9,082 nt of DNA from Burkholderiales bacterium (GTDB taxonomy: Bacteria; Pseudomonadota; Gammaproteobacteria; Burkholderiales; Usitatibacteraceae). Positions 6,516 through 9,082 of the stretch are shown in pieces. Position 1 is the stretch's first letter; the number at the start of each line of letters is the position of its first letter. A model generated the notes under the pieces. The model was not told the DNA's origin and made no database searches. It was given only the letters and a program-made list of their open reading frames with translations. The position numbers and the translations under genes are program-made. The stretch spans positions 1 through 9,082 of the forward strand of contig JANXWW010000015.1 of the NCBI GenBank assembly GCA_025350945.1, written 5' to 3'.

Positions 6516-6550
6516 TGAAAAAAATCGGGCACGAGGCCCGATTTTTTTCA
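6516..6550 (-). terminator. Strong intrinsic terminator after the Met/Lys-rich gene
   Basis: A perfect 15-bp inverted repeat (6516-6530 and 6536-6550) with GC core ATCGGGC/GCCCGAT, a 5-nt loop and seven T on either strand. It lies 37 bp past the stop of the minus-strand gene at 6587 and ends transcription before hflX. The symmetric A/T tracts would let it work in both directions. Confidence 0.93.
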
Positions 6551-6586
6551 ACGAGGTGTTGAAACAAATCAACACATAACGTCAAA

Positions 6587-6829
6587 TTACTTCTTCATTG
6601 CATCAGGTTTCTTTTCATCCATCATTTTTTTGTCGTCCATCATTTTCTTGCACTCAGCCTTCATTTTGTCGTCGACTGTTTTTGCATCCATCTTTTTGCA
6701 GGCTTCCATCTTTTCTTCCATCTTCTTCATGTCAGCGTCTTTCGGTGCGCCGCCATGCGACATAGCAAAAGAGGCTGCAGAAACGGTTGCAAAAGAAGCA
6801 GCAATCAAAACTGATAATAATTTTTTCAT
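6587..6829 (-). CDS. Secreted Met/Lys-rich protein, pentapeptide MXKDX-like
   Basis: An 80-residue protein with a clear Sec signal peptide (MKKLLSVLIAASFATVSAAS then FA), likely cleaved after Ala22 (S-F-A) to leave a 58-residue periplasmic product. The mature part contains 11 Met and 17 Lys, many in M-x-K/KK-M-D patterns (KKMDAK, KKMMDDKKMMDEKK), two Cys (C32-ACKK and C47-ECKK in the precursor sections starting 31 and 46) and one His near the start. This matches the short exported proteins annotated as pentapeptide MXKDX repeat proteins, whose function is not established, though the repeats are degenerate here. It is monocistronic: a strong terminator follows and the next gene upstream is divergent. 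The leader has only a weak GCGAG Shine-Dalgarno. Low-complexity Met-rich exported peptides suggest metal binding or a small helical stress protein; this is inference. Confidence 0.8.
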   Translation of the reverse strand: MKKLLSVLIAASFATVSAASFAMSHGGAPKDADMKKMEEKMEACKKMDAKTVDDKMKAECKKMMDDKKMMDEKKPDAMKK

Positions 6830-6848
6830 GTATAGACTCGCTAGGTTG

Positions 6849-6878
6849 ATTAAAAATGAACGTTAAAAACAAACACAA
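6849..6878 (-). promoter_or_regulatory. Candidate promoter for the Met/Lys-rich gene
   Basis: On the minus strand TTGTGT (6878-6873) and TTTAAT (6854-6849, 5 of 6 to -10 consensus) are 18 bp apart. The start would be near 6842, leaving a leader of about 12 nt. It lies in the short divergent spacer shared with the plus-strand TPR gene. The match is modest. Confidence 0.25.
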
Positions 6879-6897
6879 AGATTATGGTACTTCAACT

Positions 6898-8136
6898 ATG
6901 ACGATATGTCACCCTGTTAATTCCCGGTATTTAATAATTGGGAAGGTATTTGTTTTGGCTTGTGTCAACCTATTTCCATCAGCGGCGTTCGCCGCGCCGC
7001 GCGTGCCAACCGATCCCGGCGAAGTGCTGGAGCGTTTGCCGATGCGACCTGGTGATAATACGGCGCGTGAACTGGCCAGTCTGCGTGCGGCAGTAATCCG
7101 CGCAGCCAAGGAAGCGCCTGCTGATCCGCTGCCCGCAACACAGTTAGCCGAACGTTATTTCGATCTCGCGGCAGCGCGCGGCGATCCGCGCTACGTGGGT
7201 TATGCCGATGCGGTGATGCTGCCATTTGCCCTAAGCCAGTCGCCAGCCGCACTGTCGATGCGCGGGCAGCTAAAACAATACCGGCACGATTTTGCTGGTG
7301 CGCTTAGTGACTTTGCCAATGCACTCAAGGCTGATCCGCAATTTGCCTCCGCGCATGCATGGCGTGGCGCGATCTTCCTGGTGCAGGCAGATTACGTCGC
7401 TGCTAAAGCTGAATGCGATGCCCTGCAAGCGCTGAAACGCGCGACGCTATATGGTGCCTGTATTGGTCTCACGCGCGCCTATGGCGGCGAGCTGGAAGCC
7501 GGGTCTAGTGCATTGCAGCGCGCACTAGATGAGACGCATGATGCGGGCAATCGACTCTGGCTACTCACGCGCTTGGGCGAAGTTTCCGCTTGGCGCGGGC
7601 AACCCGCACAAGCGGAAAATTTTTATCGCGAAGCGCTTGCTTTGGGCATTGATGATGGCTATTTGTTAGCCGCGTGGAGCGATTTTTTGCTCGATCAAAA
7701 ACGTCCCGCCGAAGTCGTGAAATGGCTAGCCGCCTGGGAAACCTCGGACGGTTTGCTGCTGCGCTTGGCGCTCGCTGAAACCGCGCTCAAGCTCACGGCA
7801 GCACCAGCGCATACGCGAGCGCTGGCAGATCGTTTTGCCGCCGCCAGGATGCGCGGCGACACCACGCATCTGGCTGAGGAGGCGCGCTATGAATTGCAAC
7901 TGGCGGGCAACGCCGCCGCTGCACTCGCCGTTGCCGCAGCCAATTACAAAGTGCAGCGTGAGCCGCGAGATGCACGGCCACTGCTTGAAGCGGCGATCAA
8001 TGCGAAAGATTCCGCCGCTGCACAGCCAGTGCGCGATTGGCTGCGATCAAGCGGATTTGAAGATCCCTATCTGCGGCAGTTGGGGGCTGCGTCTGCGCAG
8101 TTGCCGTCAAGTGCTAAACCGGAGTCTAAGCAATGA
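6898..8136 (+). CDS. Periplasmic TPR-repeat protein, partner of HupE/UreJ-like protein
   Basis: A 412-residue protein from ATG 6898. The N-terminus has a long n-region, a hydrophobic core (YLIIGKVFVLACVNLF, 11-26) and a likely cleavage after Ala32 (A-F-A / A-P), so the product is periplasmic. The rest is alpha-helical and Ala/Leu-rich with TPR-like units: 117-150 (MRGQLKQYRHDFAGALSDFA then NALKADP), 152-180, and 222-252 (LGEVSAWRGQPAQAENFYRE then ALALG), with weaker ones to about 390. No catalytic motif is visible; a scaffold or chaperone role is likely from the fold. An in-frame ATG at 6856 would add 14 residues, but it would leave only 26 bp to the divergent gene and place the signal deeper, so 6898 is preferred; neither has a good Shine-Dalgarno. 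Its TGA overlaps the next ATG (ATGA), meaning translational coupling with the HupE/UreJ-like gene. The specific function is unknown. Confidence 0.85.
   Translation: MTICHPVNSRYLIIGKVFVLACVNLFPSAAFAAPRVPTDPGEVLERLPMRPGDNTARELASLRAAVIRAAKEAPADPLPATQLAERYFDLAAARGDPRYVGYADAVMLPFALSQSPAALSMRGQLKQYRHDFAGALSDFANALKADPQFASAHAWRGAIFLVQADYVAAKAECDALQALKRATLYGACIGLTRAYGGELEAGSSALQRALDETHDAGNRLWLLTRLGEVSAWRGQPAQAENFYREALALGIDDGYLLAAWSDFLLDQKRPAEVVKWLAAWETSDGLLLRLALAETALKLTAAPAHTRALADRFAAARMRGDTTHLAEEARYELQLAGNAAAALAVAAANYKVQREPRDARPLLEAAINAKDSAAAQPVRDWLRSSGFEDPYLRQLGAASAQLPSSAKPESKQ
8121..8124 (+). promoter_or_regulatory. Ribosome binding site of HupE/UreJ-like gene
   Basis: GGAG, 8 nt before the ATG at 8133, inside the last codons of the upstream TPR gene. 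It supports the ATG at the ATGA overlap as the true start. Confidence 0.8.
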
Positions 8137-9082
8137 AGCTCGCGCGGTTTTTATTGTGCGCGTTACTCGCCATGTGCGCGTCACCGGCAAATGCCCATAA
8201 AGCCAGCGACAGCTACCTGGTGTTGAATGTGGAAGGGCAGGAGATTTCGGGCCAGTGGGACATCGCGCTTCGCGACATCGATTTTGCCATTGGCCTTGAT
8301 GCCAACAGCGATGGCGAAATTACCTGGGGTGAGGTGCAGGCGCGCCATGCCGACATCGCCGCATGGGCGCTTGGGCGGCTTACGCTGCAACGAGGCAGTG
8401 ATTGCACGATTAAGGTGGCAGAACATCTGGTGGATACCCACACCGACGGTGCCTATGCCGTGCTGCGACTGATGGGCACGTGTCCCTCCAGCACACAACC
8501 GCTCGCGCTGAACTATCGTTTGTTGTTTGATATTGATGCGCTGCATCGCGGCCTGCTGCGGCTGGATCTGGATGGTGTGCCGCATACCGCAGTGCTGGCA
8601 CCGGACACTGGTGTGCTGAAAATCAAGGTCGGTGAAACCTCGCGGTTCGCGCAGTTTGGTCAATATCTGGCGGAGGGTGTGTGGCATATCTGGATCGGTT
8701 TTGATCACATCCTGTTTTTGCTGGCGCTGCTATTGCCCGCCGTGTTGATGTCTTCTGTGCTGATTAATAACAAACGGATTTGGACAGGTGTGTCAACTTT
8801 TCGTGCCGCACTCACCGAAGTGTTATGGGTAGTCACTGCGTTTACAATCGCGCATTCAATCACGCTCACCCTCGCTGCGTTGCAGATTATTTCGTTACCA
8901 TCGCGCTGGGTGGAATCCGCCATTGCGGCATCGGTGGTGTTAGCGGCGGTCAATAATTTATACCCCGTCGTGGAGCGCAAACGCTGGTTGGTCGCCTTCA
9001 CATTTGGCCTGATTCACGGCTTCGGTTTTGCCAGTGTGCTGACTGAATTGGGCCTGCCCAAAGATGCGCTGGTGCTCTCGCT
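8133..9082 (+). CDS. HupE/UreJ-like membrane protein, partial (C-terminus beyond right edge)
   Basis: The frame from ATG 8133 is open to the window edge (316 residues seen). A Sec signal peptide (MKLARFLLCALLAMCASPANA) is probably cleaved after Ala21, making His22 the first mature residue. A periplasmic domain follows (22 to about 180), containing a canonical EF-hand loop DANSDGEITWGE (56-67: D56, N58, D60, G61, I63, E67). The membrane part begins with GVWHIWIGFDHILFLLALLLP (182-202), then FTIAHSITLTLAAL (237-250), ESAIAASVVLAAVNNL (261-276) and FGLIHGFGFASVL (291-303); the repeated H/D residues in helices are the hallmark of the HupE/UreJ_2 type family. HupE and UreJ themselves are proposed nickel permeases linked to hydrogenase and urease, but no such genes are nearby, so the substrate here is open. 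It is the second gene of an operon with the periplasmic TPR protein; more genes may follow beyond the edge. Confidence 0.9.
   Translation, partial: MKLARFLLCALLAMCASPANAHKASDSYLVLNVEGQEISGQWDIALRDIDFAIGLDANSDGEITWGEVQARHADIAAWALGRLTLQRGSDCTIKVAEHLVDTHTDGAYAVLRLMGTCPSSTQPLALNYRLLFDIDALHRGLLRLDLDGVPHTAVLAPDTGVLKIKVGETSRFAQFGQYLAEGVWHIWIGFDHILFLLALLLPAVLMSSVLINNKRIWTGVSTFRAALTEVLWVVTAFTIAHSITLTLAALQIISLPSRWVESAIAASVVLAAVNNLYPVVERKRWLVAFTFGLIHGFGFASVLTELGLPKDALVLS

Noticed and set aside
6460..6585. N-terminal extension of hflX to 6585
   Set aside because: It would be translated through the strong intrinsic terminator at 6516-6550 and adds residues unlike any HflX N-terminus.
8181..8708. 175-codon minus-strand ORF opposite the HupE/UreJ-like gene
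   Set aside because: Fully antisense to a frame with a signal peptide, EF-hand and family membrane motifs; no independent support.

Overview
The window looks like chromosomal DNA of a Gram-negative proteobacterium, most likely beta or gamma. The reasons are two lipobox signal peptides, periplasmic Sec-type signal peptides, a small Met/Lys-rich protein of the kind called pentapeptide MXKDX repeat proteins, and a GTP-type PEP carboxykinase. The lineage is inferred from gene types and not from a marker gene. No rRNA, tRNA, CRISPR array, phage gene, transposase or integrase was found.

Layout. At 1-388 (minus) is the 5' part of a lipoprotein gene that runs off the left edge. At 606-2468 (minus) is pckG, the gluconeogenic PEP carboxykinase (GTP). 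A 399-bp AT-richer divergent spacer (2469-2867) follows; most of it is bounded by an 11-bp inverted repeat flanked by TTAT on both sides, a possible degenerate MITE-like element. At 2868-4565 (plus) is a lipoprotein with TPR-like helices and clustered histidines, from a family that is widespread but has no known function. A second poorly coding stretch (4566-5034) holds a 14-bp palindrome, a 78-codon ORF that may be a gene remnant, and a weak hairpin. At 5035-6459 (minus) is hflX, a ribosome-associated GTPase with an unusual Ala-rich insertion. A strong intrinsic terminator (6516-6550) separates it from an upstream minus-strand gene, 6587-6829, encoding a secreted Met/Lys-rich protein. Divergent from that gene is a two-gene plus-strand operon running off the right edge: a periplasmic TPR protein (6898-8136) joined by an ATGA overlap to a HupE/UreJ-type membrane protein (8133->9082).

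How the genes may work together. pckG and hflX are ordinary housekeeping genes. The right-hand part is the most suggestive of an incompletely described system: an exported TPR protein translationally coupled to a HupE/UreJ-like permease whose predicted mature N-terminus begins with His and whose periplasmic domain carries a canonical EF-hand loop, divergently placed to a Met-rich exported protein. This would fit periplasmic metal handling, but that is inference. No wholly new system can be demonstrated from the sequence alone.
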